Of a stretch of 33,535 bases of DNA, positions 23,106 through 30,224 are shown in pieces. The stretch is from Acidimicrobiia bacterium (lineage in GTDB: Bacteria; Actinomycetota; Acidimicrobiia; Spongiisociales; ZC4RG35). The first letter of the stretch is position 1. Every line of letters begins with the position of its first letter. The position numbers and the translations under genes are program-made. The stretch is taken from NCBI GenBank assembly GCA_025937235.1, contig JAICRU010000029.1, positions 1-33,535 on the forward strand, given 5' to 3'. Below the pieces are notes generated by a model that had not been told where the DNA came from, did no database searches, and worked only from the letters and a program-made list of their open reading frames with translations.

Positions 23106-23888
23106 ATGCCCACGTTTCGGTTGTTCGGGATCCCGGTGACTATCCACCCATCGTTCCTCGTCATCGCCGCTCTCCTCGGCCTCTCCGGCGGGCAACCCGT
23201 CGTGTATCTCGTCGCCTGGGTGATCGTCGTCTTCCTCTCCATCCTCATCCATGAGCTCGGTCATGCCCTGACTGCCAGGTCGTACGGCGCCGAGGTGGAG
23301 ATCGAGCTCAACGCCATCGGCGGTCTCACCAGTTGGGCCGTCCCCGGCGAGGAGCTGAGCCCGGGCCGCCGGGCCCTTGTCGCCGCGGCCGGCTCCGGTG
23401 TAGGTGTGATATTCGGCGCCCTGGTCTGGTTGTTCGACCGATTCACCGGGCCTTACACCGAAGTGGCGGGCTTCGTCGTCCGCAACCTGATCGTGGTCAA
23501 CGTCCTCTGGGGTTTGCTCAACTGGCTTCCGATCCGCCCGCTCGACGGGGGTCACCTCTTCAGCTCTCTCCTTCAGAAGCTGATTCCGTCGCGCGCCGAG
23601 GCCGTCGGCAACGTCGTGTTCTTCCTCACGGCGGCGGGAGCACTAGTGGCAGGCGTGATGACCCGACGCATCTTCCTCGCCGTGCTGGCGGGTTGGCTGC
23701 TACTCGGGGAGCTGACCAGGGGGAGGCAGACCCGTACCACTGCGCCGATCCCCCCGATGACCTTCGACCGTCCCGAGGAGCCTGCGGATGGAGAGGAGGA
23801 TGAGCAGGAGGCGGCTACCCCGAGCACGGTCGACGCCGATCCGGAGCCGGAGCCAGGCCCTCGTCCCGAGCCGGAACCCGAGCACTAG
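23106..23888 (+). CDS. Site-2-protease-family (M50) membrane metalloprotease
   Basis: This 260-aa protein is a compact M50 protease. HExxH lies in the membrane segment ILIHELGHALTARSYG, and the second metal motif is NWLPIRPLDGGHLF, the classical N-x-x-P-x-x-x-x-D-G form. About five spans are visible. Such enzymes cut transmembrane substrates such as anti-sigma factors or signal peptides. The C-terminal tail (about 210-260) is long, charged and rich in Pro/Glu (ending PEPEPGPRPEPEPEH), not part of the protease fold. The start is ATG 23106, preceded by an in-frame GTG 23103. The short M50 form lacks PDZ or CBS domains. The acyl-CoA dehydrogenase gene follows after 12 bp. Confidence 0.88.
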   Translation: MPTFRLFGIPVTIHPSFLVIAALLGLSGGQPVVYLVAWVIVVFLSILIHELGHALTARSYGAEVEIELNAIGGLTSWAVPGEELSPGRRALVAAAGSGVGVIFGALVWLFDRFTGPYTEVAGFVVRNLIVVNVLWGLLNWLPIRPLDGGHLFSSLLQKLIPSRAEAVGNVVFFLTAAGALVAGVMTRRIFLAVLAGWLLLGELTRGRQTRTTAPIPPMTFDRPEEPADGEEDEQEAATPSTVDADPEPEPGPRPEPEPEH

Positions 23889-23900
23889 CGTCCCGGCGTA

Positions 23901-25139
23901 ATGGACTTCGCCTATGCCTCCCGGGTGGAGGAGCTGCGGGCCCGCCTCCAGGGTTTCATGGACGACTCGGTCTACCCGGCCGAAGGGCGGTACGAGGAGG
24001 AGATGCGGGTGGCCGGGGACCCTCATCATCATCCGAAGGTGATCGAGGAGTTGAAGGCAGAGGCCCGGAGCCGAGGGCTGTGGAACCTGTTCCTCCCCGA
24101 TCCAGATCTGGGCGCCGGGCTGAGCGTCCTCGAGTACGCCCCTTTGGCCGAGATCACCGGTCGCAGCCCCGAGATCGCCCCGGAGGCGATCAACTGCTCG
24201 GCGCCGGACACCGGGAACATGGAGATCCTGCACCAATTCGGCACTCCCGAACAGAAGGAGACCTGGCTCCTCCCGCTTCTCGAGGGTGAGATCCGTTCTT
24301 GTTTCTCGATGACCGAGCCCGACGTCGCCAGCTCTGACGCCACCAACATCCGCACCCGGATCAGCCGAGACGGCGACGAGTACCGGATCACTGGCCGCAA
24401 ATGGTTCAGCTCTGGCGCCGCCTCGGAACGGTGCAAGGTCTCGATCGTGATGGGTGTCTCCGACCCCGACGCCGAGCCACACCGGCGCCAGTCGATGGTC
24501 CTGGTCCCCATGGGTACCCCGGGGGTCGAGGTGGAGCGCCAGCCCATGGTGTTCGGCTATCAGGATCGGGGCGGACATGTCCAGATCCACTTCGACGACG
24601 TGCGTGTGCCGGTGGAGAACCTGCTCGGGGAGCAGGGCGGTGGCTTCGCCATCGCCCAGTCACGACTGGGACCCGGCCGCATCCATCACTGCATGCGCGC
24701 AATCGGGGCCACCGAACGATGTCTCGATCTGATGGTTCAGCGATCTCAGGCTCGCCAGGCCTTTGGCCGGCCGCTTTCCGAACAGGGTGTGGTCCAGCAG
24801 TGGATCGCAGATGCCCGAATCCGGATCGAGCAAACCCGGCTCCTGGTGCTGAAGACGGCCTGGATGATCGACGAGGTCGGCGCGAAGTCTGCTCGCACCG
24901 AGATCGCGGCGATCAAGGTCGCCGCCCCTGCCCTGCTCACCGAGGTCGCAGACCGCGCCATCCAACTGTTTGGAGCAGCTGGCTTCACCGAAGACTTCCC
25001 GCTGGCCCGCTTCTATGCGATGGGGCGCTGGCTGCAGATAGCGGACGGGCCCGACGAGGTGCATCGCCGATCGGTGGCCCGCGCCGAGCTCGGGCGCCTT
25101 GGGCCGGGGGCGATTCCCGATCCGTACGTCTTCGACTGA
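23901..25139 (+). CDS. Acyl-CoA dehydrogenase (ACAD10/11-like)
   Basis: The 412-aa flavoenzyme catalyses the first, alpha-beta dehydrogenation step of fatty-acid or related acyl-CoA breakdown. FAD/substrate motifs include CFSMTEPDVASSDATNI, ITGRKWFSSGA, SRLGPGRIHHCMRAIG and ARQAFGRPLSEQ. The late motif GFTEDFPLARFYAMGR and DGPDEVHRRSVAR is characteristic of the ACAD10/11 subgroup. The expected base/glutamate position is hard to fix without an alignment. The ATG 23901 start is 12 bp after the M50 stop and has no clear ribosome-binding site. The substrate chain length is unknown. The 103 bp after it carry the whiB promoter region. Confidence 0.92.
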   Translation: MDFAYASRVEELRARLQGFMDDSVYPAEGRYEEEMRVAGDPHHHPKVIEELKAEARSRGLWNLFLPDPDLGAGLSVLEYAPLAEITGRSPEIAPEAINCSAPDTGNMEILHQFGTPEQKETWLLPLLEGEIRSCFSMTEPDVASSDATNIRTRISRDGDEYRITGRKWFSSGAASERCKVSIVMGVSDPDAEPHRRQSMVLVPMGTPGVEVERQPMVFGYQDRGGHVQIHFDDVRVPVENLLGEQGGGFAIAQSRLGPGRIHHCMRAIGATERCLDLMVQRSQARQAFGRPLSEQGVVQQWIADARIRIEQTRLLVLKTAWMIDEVGAKSARTEIAAIKVAAPALLTEVADRAIQLFGAAGFTEDFPLARFYAMGRWLQIADGPDEVHRRSVARAELGRLGPGAIPDPYVFD

Positions 25140-25200
25140 GAACCGACCCAATCCGTCGACCGTATTGGCTTCGAACCCTGTTTGGCACACCCGCCTGAAC

Positions 25201-25231
25201 GGGAACGATTGGGGTTGACCGTGCGTTTAAT
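25201..25231 (+). promoter_or_regulatory. Promoter region of whiB with an ECF sigma-like signature
   Basis: GGAAC (25202-25206) is followed, 18 nt later, by GTT (25225-25227), matching the GGAA(C/T)-N17-19-GTT pattern known for actinobacterial SigH/SigR/SigE-type sigma factors. Alternatively TTTAAT (25226-25231) could be a -10 for the main sigma, ending 11 nt before ATG 25243. TTGACC at 25215-25220 lies between them and is badly spaced for either. Confidence 0.4.
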
Positions 25232-25242
25232 CGGGTTCACTT

Positions 25243-25521
25243 ATGACTAGCAGCGTGACCTTCGATTTGAAGTTCTCCTCATGGAGGGAGGATGCTGCCT
25301 GTCTCGGTGTCGTGGAAGAAGTCTCGTTCTTCCCCGATACCGAGGACCTGTCCGCAATCGCACAGGCCAAGGCGATCTGCGCTTCCTGCCCGGTAGCCTC
25401 GGAATGTCTCACCTGGGCCATCGAGACCAACCAGAGTGAGGGGATCTGGGGGGGTCACACTCCCAAGGAGCGCCGCTCCATCCGCCGCCGCTGGATCGAG
25501 GAGATCGAGCGCGCCTCGTAG
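25243..25521 (+). CDS. whiB: WhiB-family iron-sulfur transcriptional regulator
   Basis: The 92-aa protein is a complete WhiB-like (Wbl) regulator, restricted to actinobacteria and their phages. Cys20, Cys46, Cys49 and Cys55 (DAACLG, then AICASCPVASEC) bind a 4Fe-4S cluster that senses redox or nitric oxide. The turn GIWGG (67-71) is followed by a basic helix (KERRSIRRRW) that contacts DNA; Wbl proteins act through the sigma factor region 4. The start is ATG 25243; GTG 25255 is a possible alternative. The subgroup cannot be named from this sequence alone. The gene stands alone between the acyl-CoA dehydrogenase and a convergent operon. Its promoter may be ECF-sigma dependent. Confidence 0.95.
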   Translation: MTSSVTFDLKFSSWREDAACLGVVEEVSFFPDTEDLSAIAQAKAICASCPVASECLTWAIETNQSEGIWGGHTPKERRSIRRRWIEEIERAS

Positions 25522-25578
25522 ATCTCTGCGAAATTGGGTTGGGGAGCTGCGATATGCGACGCGCCCGGTCCAATTTCG
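25520..25578. repeat. Palindromic intergenic element, copy B
   Basis: Between whiB and the convergent M14 gene, CGAAATTGG (25529-25537) and CCAATTTCG (25570-25578) form a perfect 9-bp inverted repeat around a 32-bp centre. Shared with the copy at 8889-8947 are GATCTC, TGGGGAGC (25540-25547), TGCGATATGCG (25548-25558) and GGTCCAATTTC (25567-25577). Both copies begin at the stop of a plus-strand gene and end 3-7 bp before the stop of a convergent one. Confidence 0.6.
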
Positions 25579-25584
25579 GTGGGG

Positions 25585-26577
25585 TCACCGTCTCTCCGCC
25601 GGCTCGTCGACGTCTGGGCCTCTCTCGGCGGCCACATGCAGCAGGGGGTCGCCGGGGTTGACCAGAGGGTTGAGGGTCCGGGCGATGACCCAGCCCGATT
25701 GCGGAGCCTTGACCCGGGTGGGCCGGACTCCGAACGCATCCGAGATGGCGGCCACCTCCTCGCCGCCCTCCACCCTGTCACCCAGCCGTGGCTTGATCTC
25801 GACCAGCCCGCCTCGGCGAGCCCTGACCCAACGGGTTCGTCGGACCAATGTGGTGGTGCCCGCTCTGGGCAGTCTCATATCGATCATCCCGAGGGCTCGG
25901 AGGGTGCGCATGACGCCGTTGACTCCGAAGATCACCGACGCTTCGTCCAGACGGTCGGCTTGGCCGGCCTCGTAGAGCAGCATCTTGATCCCTTGTTCCG
26001 TGGCGGCCTGACGCAGTGACCCGTCCCTGACTCTGGCCTTGATGGTGAACGGCGCGCCGAAGGCTCGCGCCAGCTCCAGGGTTCCCGGATCGTCGATGTC
26101 GGCCCTCAGCTGGGGGTGGTTCGTCCGGTGATTGGAGGCCGTGTGGCAGTCGATTCCCACCGAGCAGTGCGACACCACCTCTCTCATGAAGAGATGTGCC
26201 AGACGTGAGGCGGTGGACCCGCGGGGAGACCCCGGGAACACACGATTCAGGTCGCGTCGGTCCGGGGCGTATCGAGACCTCATCATGAAGCCGAGGGGGT
26301 TGACGATGGGCACGGCGATCACGGCGCCGCGCAAGCTCTTGGCGTCCAGGGCCCTCATCACCTTCCGCACCACTTCCACGCCGTTGATCTCGTCCCCGTG
26401 GATCCCACCCGAGACCCATACATTGGGCCCGGAGGTGCGCCCGTTGATGACGGCGATGGGGAGCGAAGCCTCGGTCCCGGCCGGCAGGTGGGCGAAGGGG
26501 AGCTCGATCCGGGTCTTCCGCCCCGGAGGGACGGTGACCTTCCCGATCGTTATCGGGTCGTTGCGGGTCTCAACCAC
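25585..26577 (-). CDS. M14-like zinc deacylase (succinylglutamate desuccinylase / aspartoacylase family)
   Basis: The protein is 330 aa from GTG 26577. The zinc ligands are His60 and Glu63 (GGIHGDE) and His145 (IDCHTAS). [10 protein letters not shown] at 107-116 binds the substrate carboxylate, and Glu203 (LLYEAG) is the expected catalytic base. The C-terminal part (about 248-320) is a barrel-like lipoyl/HlyD-type domain ([17 protein letters not shown] and [17 protein letters not shown]). Family members hydrolyse amide bonds of N-acylated amino acids. Here it lies last in an operon with RimK- and RimB-like genes, overlapping RimK by 8 bp (26570-26577), so a gamma- or alpha-glutamyl peptide is a plausible target (inference). 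Confidence 0.85.
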   Translation of the reverse strand: MVETRNDPITIGKVTVPPGRKTRIELPFAHLPAGTEASLPIAVINGRTSGPNVWVSGGIHGDEINGVEVVRKVMRALDAKSLRGAVIAVPIVNPLGFMMRSRYAPDRRDLNRVFPGSPRGSTASRLAHLFMREVVSHCSVGIDCHTASNHRTNHPQLRADIDDPGTLELARAFGAPFTIKARVRDGSLRQAATEQGIKMLLYEAGQADRLDEASVIFGVNGVMRTLRALGMIDMRLPRAGTTTLVRRTRWVRARRGGLVEIKPRLGDRVEGGEEVAAISDAFGVRPTRVKAPQSGWVIARTLNPLVNPGDPLLHVAAERGPDVDEPAERR

Positions 26578-27469
26578 GGCCCTGGCTGACCGGCCGGTGG
26601 TCGGCGTTGTCCTCGATGAACTCCATGATGGCCGCGGCGATGTCGACACCGCTGGCGGCCTCGATGCCTTCCAGGCCCGGCGATGAGTTGACCTCGAGCA
26701 CCATGGGGCCGACGTCGGATTGGATCAGGTCGACACCCGCCACGTTGAGTCCCATGGTCTTGGCGGCGCGAACTGCGGTGGCCCGCTCGCTGGCGGAAAG
26801 CTTGATCACCTCGGCATGACCGCCCCGGTGCAGATTCGATCGGAACTCGCCGGGCGGCCCCTGGCGTTTCATGGCCGCGACGACCTTCCCTCCCACCACG
26901 AAAGCCCGGATATCGGCACCCCGAGCCTCCTTGACGTACTCCTGGACGAGGATGTTGGCATCGAGTTGGCGGAAGGCCGAGATCACCGAATCGGCTGCCT
27001 TGCGGGTCTCGGCGAGCACCACACCCAGGCCTTGGGTGCCTTCGAGCAGCTTGACCACGACCGGCGGGCCCCCCACTACCTCGAGCAGCCCGTCGATGTC
27101 CTGGGTCGAGTGGGCGAAGCTGGTGGTGGGAAGGTCCACACCGGCCCGGGACAACAGCTGCAGGGAGCGAAGCTTGTCCCGTGAGCGGCTGATCGCCTGG
27201 GAGTCGTTCAAGGTGAACACCCCCGCCATCTCGAACTGGAGCACGACGGCCGCTCCATAGAAGGTGTACGTGGCGCCGATCCGGGGAATCACCGCGTCGG
27301 GCCTGACCTCCTCCCCCCGGTAGAGGATCTTCGGCCGCCTCGCCGAGATCTCCATGTAGCAACGGAGGTAGTCGACGACAGCTACCTCGTGGCCCCGTTC
27401 GGTGGCGGCCTCCCGCAGCCGTGAGGTCGAGTAGAGGCTCGAGCTACGGGAGAGGATCGCGATCTTCAT
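26570..27469 (-). CDS. rimK: RimK-like ATP-grasp glutamate ligase
   Basis: This 299-aa ATP-grasp enzyme matches the RimK (ribosomal protein S6 modification) group. The N-terminus ([20 protein letters not shown]) is followed by the preATP-grasp domain. The ATP-grasp part includes [39 protein letters not shown] and the metal-binding [15 protein letters not shown]. coli RimK adds glutamates to the C-terminus of S6; homologues add other amino acids to small molecules or proteins (mmpA, coenzyme F420). The ATG overlaps the RimB-like gene's stop by ATGA (27466-27469). The true acceptor here is unknown. Confidence 0.88.
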   Translation of the reverse strand: MKIAILSRSSSLYSTSRLREAATERGHEVAVVDYLRCYMEISARRPKILYRGEEVRPDAVIPRIGATYTFYGAAVVLQFEMAGVFTLNDSQAISRSRDKLRSLQLLSRAGVDLPTTSFAHSTQDIDGLLEVVGGPPVVVKLLEGTQGLGVVLAETRKAADSVISAFRQLDANILVQEYVKEARGADIRAFVVGGKVVAAMKRQGPPGEFRSNLHRGGHAEVIKLSASERATAVRAAKTMGLNVAGVDLIQSDVGPMVLEVNSSPGLEGIEAASGVDIAAAIMEFIEDNADHRPVSQGRG

Positions 27470-27927
27470 GACTGAACCCGCGTGGGGCGGGGGCCGAGGT
27501 AGCTGCGGCCCGGGTCCACGAAGAAGTTGTTGCGCACCGCGCGCCGGCCGAGCAGCATTCGGAACCCCATCTCGTCGCGGCTGGTCAGGTTGACCAGGGC
27601 GCTCAGCTCCACTCCGGCCACGACCACAGTCGTCCGTATCACCGGTCTCAGCTCGCTGCGGCCCCCCGGATTCTTCACCTTCTTCTCCATAGCCAGGGGC
27701 GCCTCACACTGAATCGACGGCTTCCTCGATCGCTGCTTGGGGTGGATCTCGAATCGAACGTACTCCGTGCCGTCGCGTTCGAAGCGCTCGACATTGAATG
27801 CGTGGAGCGAGGAGTTGTCGGCCCCCGTGTCGACCTTGACCTTCATCTCCGTGACGCCGAGGTCGGGGAGCTGTACCCATTCCCTCCAACCGATGACCTG
27901 TTTCTGCTCGTCGACCCGCCTCTTCAT
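27466..27927 (-). CDS. RimB-like ATP-dependent zinc protease / retropepsin-like protein
   Basis: The protein (about 153 aa) belongs to the PF05618 family. It begins with the [11 protein letters not shown] segment and has the retropepsin-like catalytic Asp33 in [13 protein letters not shown]. The matching late motif is [11 protein letters not shown], and the fold ends [13 protein letters not shown]. Although often named an ATP-dependent zinc protease, the DTGA motif suggests an aspartic-type peptidase. In Pseudomonas the relative RimB acts in the rimABK operon and modulates RimK. ATG 27927 is preferred over ATG 27939, because the latter falls inside TACGAT (27943-27938), a possible -10. Alternatively the longer form adds MPPR. 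It leads the three-gene operon. Confidence 0.82.
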   Translation of the reverse strand: MKRRVDEQKQVIGWREWVQLPDLGVTEMKVKVDTGADNSSLHAFNVERFERDGTEYVRFEIHPKQRSRKPSIQCEAPLAMEKKVKNPGGRSELRPVIRTTVVVAGVELSALVNLTSRDEMGFRMLLGRRAVRNNFFVDPGRSYLGPRPTRVQS

Positions 27928-27937
27928 GCGCGGCGGC

Positions 27938-27943
27938 ATCGTA
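27938..27943 (-). promoter_or_regulatory. Putative -10 element of the rimB-rimK-M14 operon
   Basis: On the minus strand TACGAT lies 10 nt before ATG 27927, which would leave a leader of only about 3 nt. The divergent small membrane gene starts 57 bp away. Confidence 0.35.
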
Positions 27944-27984
27944 GAGGTCGGAGCGGAGGGCTCGATGAGCCACAATGGGATGGG

Positions 27985-28134
27985 ATGAGACGTGGACGAA
28001 GACGGGCTGCGAAGATGATGCCGGCGTGGCTGATCGGGCTGATCCTCGGTGCAGTGGTCTTCGCGATCGTGCTGTTCGTCCTCGAGGTCCTCGGCTATGG
28101 CGACGATCCCGCCATCGGGATGATCGTCTTCTGA
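27985..28134 (+). CDS. Small single-pass membrane protein, 49 aa
   Basis: ATG 27985 opens a 49-codon gene that reads MRRGRRRAAKMMPAWLIGLI, followed by a long hydrophobic stretch (about residues 14-36) and the tail LGYGDDPAIGMIVF. The seven basic residues before the membrane segment fit an inside-N orientation. CACAAT (27971-27976) is a weak -10-like hexamer 8 nt before the ATG. Alternative starts are ATG 28015 and 28018. No function can be assigned. It is divergent from the rimB-rimK-M14 operon across 57 bp, and convergent with the VanW gene. Confidence 0.55.
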   Translation: MRRGRRRAAKMMPAWLIGLILGAVVFAIVLFVLEVLGYGDDPAIGMIVF

Positions 28135-28166
28135 CATTGCGGGACGGGGTTGGGGCCTGCGCTCAC

Positions 28167-29849
28167 TCAGAGCCGTGGCTCTGGTATCCGGTTCCCGTTG
28201 CAGTCGATCCCTTCGGCCGGTCGGTAGTCCGCAATGAAGGTGTCGACGACCACCCTCCCGTCGGGATAGGTGCGCTGACGATCGGTCTCGACATGGGTGC
28301 AAGCCCCCCGTGACGATGAGCGCTGACCGATCTCGGCGACCTCGACGTTCTTGGTGGAGTACATGGTGACCGTTATCGAGGTGTCGGTGTACGAGGTCCA
28401 GATCAGCACCGGGTGAGCCGTGGTGTTGGTCATCACCAGGTCGGGGGCCGGTGAGGAGATCGTGGCCTCGCGCCCGTAGGGGTAGCGAGAGAAGTAGAGG
28501 CTGTGACTCCGGTACTCGTTGATGTCGAGACCGGCAAAGAAAGCCGCGTTGAACATCGTGGTGGCGAATTGGGACACCCCTCCTCCGATCTCCTGGACCA
28601 GATGTCCTTGGCGGATCGCGCCCGCGGCGATGAACCCGTTCTCAACCGTCCGCGGCCCAACGTACTCGTTGAGAGACAGCATCTCGCCCGGCACCAGGTA
28701 CACCCCGCGCACGATGTCGGCGATGCGCTGGATGTTGCGTACCCGGGACTCGCAGCAGTTGTGAGGGGTGGTGAACTCGCCGACGTTCTCGACGATCAGG
28801 CTTCCATCCGCCCACGCGGTGAGTGCCGGGTCGACCGTGGGTCGCGACTGGAGCCCGAACGGTCCGCTCGAGCCGGCCAGGATCTGCTGGCCGAGCCACT
28901 CCCCGACGCCCGCCTCACAGCACACGGGAGGTGACTCGCCCGGGGTGCGCACGGCGACCACACCGTCGCTCACGTTGAAGGTCGGCTCGACGAATGATCC
29001 CACCGGGCCGACGATCGTGTTCTCCAAGGTGGCCTGCATTCCCTCGCCGTCGAAGGTCGTGCTCACCTCTCCGACGCCCACATCGATCCGGAGATGCGAG
29101 GTGAGAGCGGCAGGTGTCAGCGTTGCCGCCCGGCCGTCCACCGAGATGTCGATGCCGTCCCCGATTGCCGTATTGAGGCTGTCAACGGTGGCCTGGGCCG
29201 TCCCGTCGGTAACCGTGGGCATGATCTCCTCGACGTCGATCTCGAGTCGATCGGGTGGTTGGATCAGGTCCAGGCGCCCCAGCTGATCAACGATCGAGTC
29301 GATGTCGGCTTCTGTGCCGACTATCCCCGGGACCAGCACCAGCCGACCCAGGTCGTCGGAGTGGATGTCGGGCTCGGCCACGACCACGGGGGTGAGGCCG
29401 GGGTGGTCGTCGAGAGCCACCATCGCCTTTTCGGCATCGAACGACCACACCTCATCGATATCCTCTGTGATCAGACCGCCGAGGGCCCAGGACGAGAACT
29501 GCCGCCAGGGCGAGCCCTCATGTCTCGTGGCCATGATGGCCGCGGCGGTGGTGGCTTGGTCGTAGTCGAACCCGACGTCGCCCAATGGAACGGCCAGCTC
29601 ACCCTGGCCGAAGTCGATGACCAAGTCGTGGCCGAGGACGTCCGCGGATCTGGCGTCGACCTCCGATTCCACCTCGGCCGGCGTCATCCCCTCCATGGGC
29701 CGGCCCGCGTACGAGACGTTGATGGCCACGGTCAGACCCTCGCTCGACACATGACGGGACCAAGCCACGCCGGCCAGGGCGAAGAGGATGAGGCCCAGAG
29801 CCAGGAAGGCCCAGGAGAAGATGGAGATCGGGGCGGCGTGCTTGGCCAA
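28167..29849 (-). CDS. VanW-family cell-surface protein with N-terminal YoaR-like region
   Basis: This 560-aa protein has one N-terminal membrane segment (about 12-30) and is otherwise extracytoplasmic. Residues 40-300 hold two copies of a YoaR/PG-binding-like beta-rich region. The VanW domain (about 355-480) includes EFTTPHNCCESRV, VPGEMLSLNEYVGPRT, IGGGVSQFATTMFNAAFFAG and EYRSHSLYFSRYP. VanW proteins accompany some vancomycin-resistance and wall-modification loci; their activity is undetermined. Six cysteines occur outside the membrane: 310, 311, 365, 366, 517 and 550, including two CCE triplets. The start is TTG 29849. It lies next to, and is divergent from, rpoB. Confidence 0.88.
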   Translation of the reverse strand: MAKHAAPISIFSWAFLALGLILFALAGVAWSRHVSSEGLTVAINVSYAGRPMEGMTPAEVESEVDARSADVLGHDLVIDFGQGELAVPLGDVGFDYDQATTAAAIMATRHEGSPWRQFSSWALGGLITEDIDEVWSFDAEKAMVALDDHPGLTPVVVAEPDIHSDDLGRLVLVPGIVGTEADIDSIVDQLGRLDLIQPPDRLEIDVEEIMPTVTDGTAQATVDSLNTAIGDGIDISVDGRAATLTPAALTSHLRIDVGVGEVSTTFDGEGMQATLENTIVGPVGSFVEPTFNVSDGVVAVRTPGESPPVCCEAGVGEWLGQQILAGSSGPFGLQSRPTVDPALTAWADGSLIVENVGEFTTPHNCCESRVRNIQRIADIVRGVYLVPGEMLSLNEYVGPRTVENGFIAAGAIRQGHLVQEIGGGVSQFATTMFNAAFFAGLDINEYRSHSLYFSRYPYGREATISSPAPDLVMTNTTAHPVLIWTSYTDTSITVTMYSTKNVEVAEIGQRSSSRGACTHVETDRQRTYPDGRVVVDTFIADYRPAEGIDCNGNRIPEPRL

Positions 29850-30044
29850 TATGCCCCGTCATCGTACGAGGGGCGCCTTCCCAAGACGCAGCACGTCAGC
29901 CTATGCACGCGTTTCCGAGCCGGCCATGAACGACACCCGGGCCCCCCGGCGTCTGTTAGCCGGGGTGCGGGGGCGCGCGGTGACCGGGGCGCTCCAACGA
30001 TCGAGGCTCGGCCCGGGGCAAGAGACCGGCATCGACGCAGACTC

Positions 30045-30074
30045 TTGACGCGTTTCTCGGCTCCGCGGTATATT
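30045..30074 (+). promoter_or_regulatory. rpoB promoter
   Basis: TTGACG (30045-30050) and TATATT (30069-30074) are separated by 18 bp, close to the consensus of the housekeeping sigma. It is the best promoter in the window. It gives rpoB its own transcript; no ribosomal-protein gene lies upstream. Confidence 0.8.
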
Positions 30075-30080
30075 GACCAT

Positions 30081-30094
30081 CGACCTTCGGGTCG
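30081..30094 (+). other. C(UUCG)G hairpin at the 5' end of the rpoB transcript
   Basis: CGACC (30081-30085) pairs with GGTCG (30090-30094) around TTCG, the very stable tetraloop. Counting 7 nt from the -10 places the transcription start on the first base of the stem, so the mRNA would begin as a hairpin. Confidence 0.5.
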
Positions 30095-30149
30095 GGACAG
30101 ACCGTCACACCAACGTGCGGCTGTTCGACAACTGAAAGTTTCGATTGGA

Positions 30150-30177
30150 GGCATGCTGACGCGTCTGTTAGCATGCC
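30150..30177 (+). terminator. Long hairpin in the rpoB leader, candidate attenuator
   Basis: GGCATGCTGAC (30150-30160) pairs with GTTAGCATGCC (30167-30177), 11 bp with one G-U, around GCGTCT. TTGTCTGCGTT follows, only partly T-rich. Its 3' arm begins 48 nt before rpoB TTG. The 12-mer GCGTCTGTTAGC (30161-30172) also occurs at 29949-29960, inside the hairpin upstream of the promoter. Confidence 0.5.
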
Positions 30178-30224
30178 TTGTCTGCGTTACGAACACCTGA
30201 TCCGGATCCCTCAGGAGGCCCCCC

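Larger units (their letters stand above)
29850..30224 (+). promoter_or_regulatory. Spacer and rpoB leader region (375 bp)
   Basis: No convincing gene is seen here. On the minus strand TACGAT (29866-29861) lies 11 nt before VanW TTG 29849 and may be its -10. A 7-bp hairpin, CCCCGGC (29944-29950) with GCCGGGG (29959-29965), contains GTCTGTTA in the loop. The rpoB promoter is at 30045-30074 and the transcript would begin near 30081 with the structures listed below. Confidence 0.6.

Noticed and set aside
25140-25190. CCAAT...ATTGG inverted repeat after the acyl-CoA dehydrogenase gene
   Set aside because: The arms are 5 bp with an 11-nt loop and no T-tract; too weak to call a terminator.
25215-25220. 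TTGACC as a -35 box for whiB
   Set aside because: An 18-nt spacer would put the -10 on the start codon itself; the GGAAC...GTT reading or TTTAAT fits better.
29926-30048. Possible 40-aa basic ORF starting MNDTRAPRRLLAGVRG
   Set aside because: It has no ribosome-binding site or promoter, runs through the GC-rich hairpin at 29944-29965, and ends across the rpoB -35 region.
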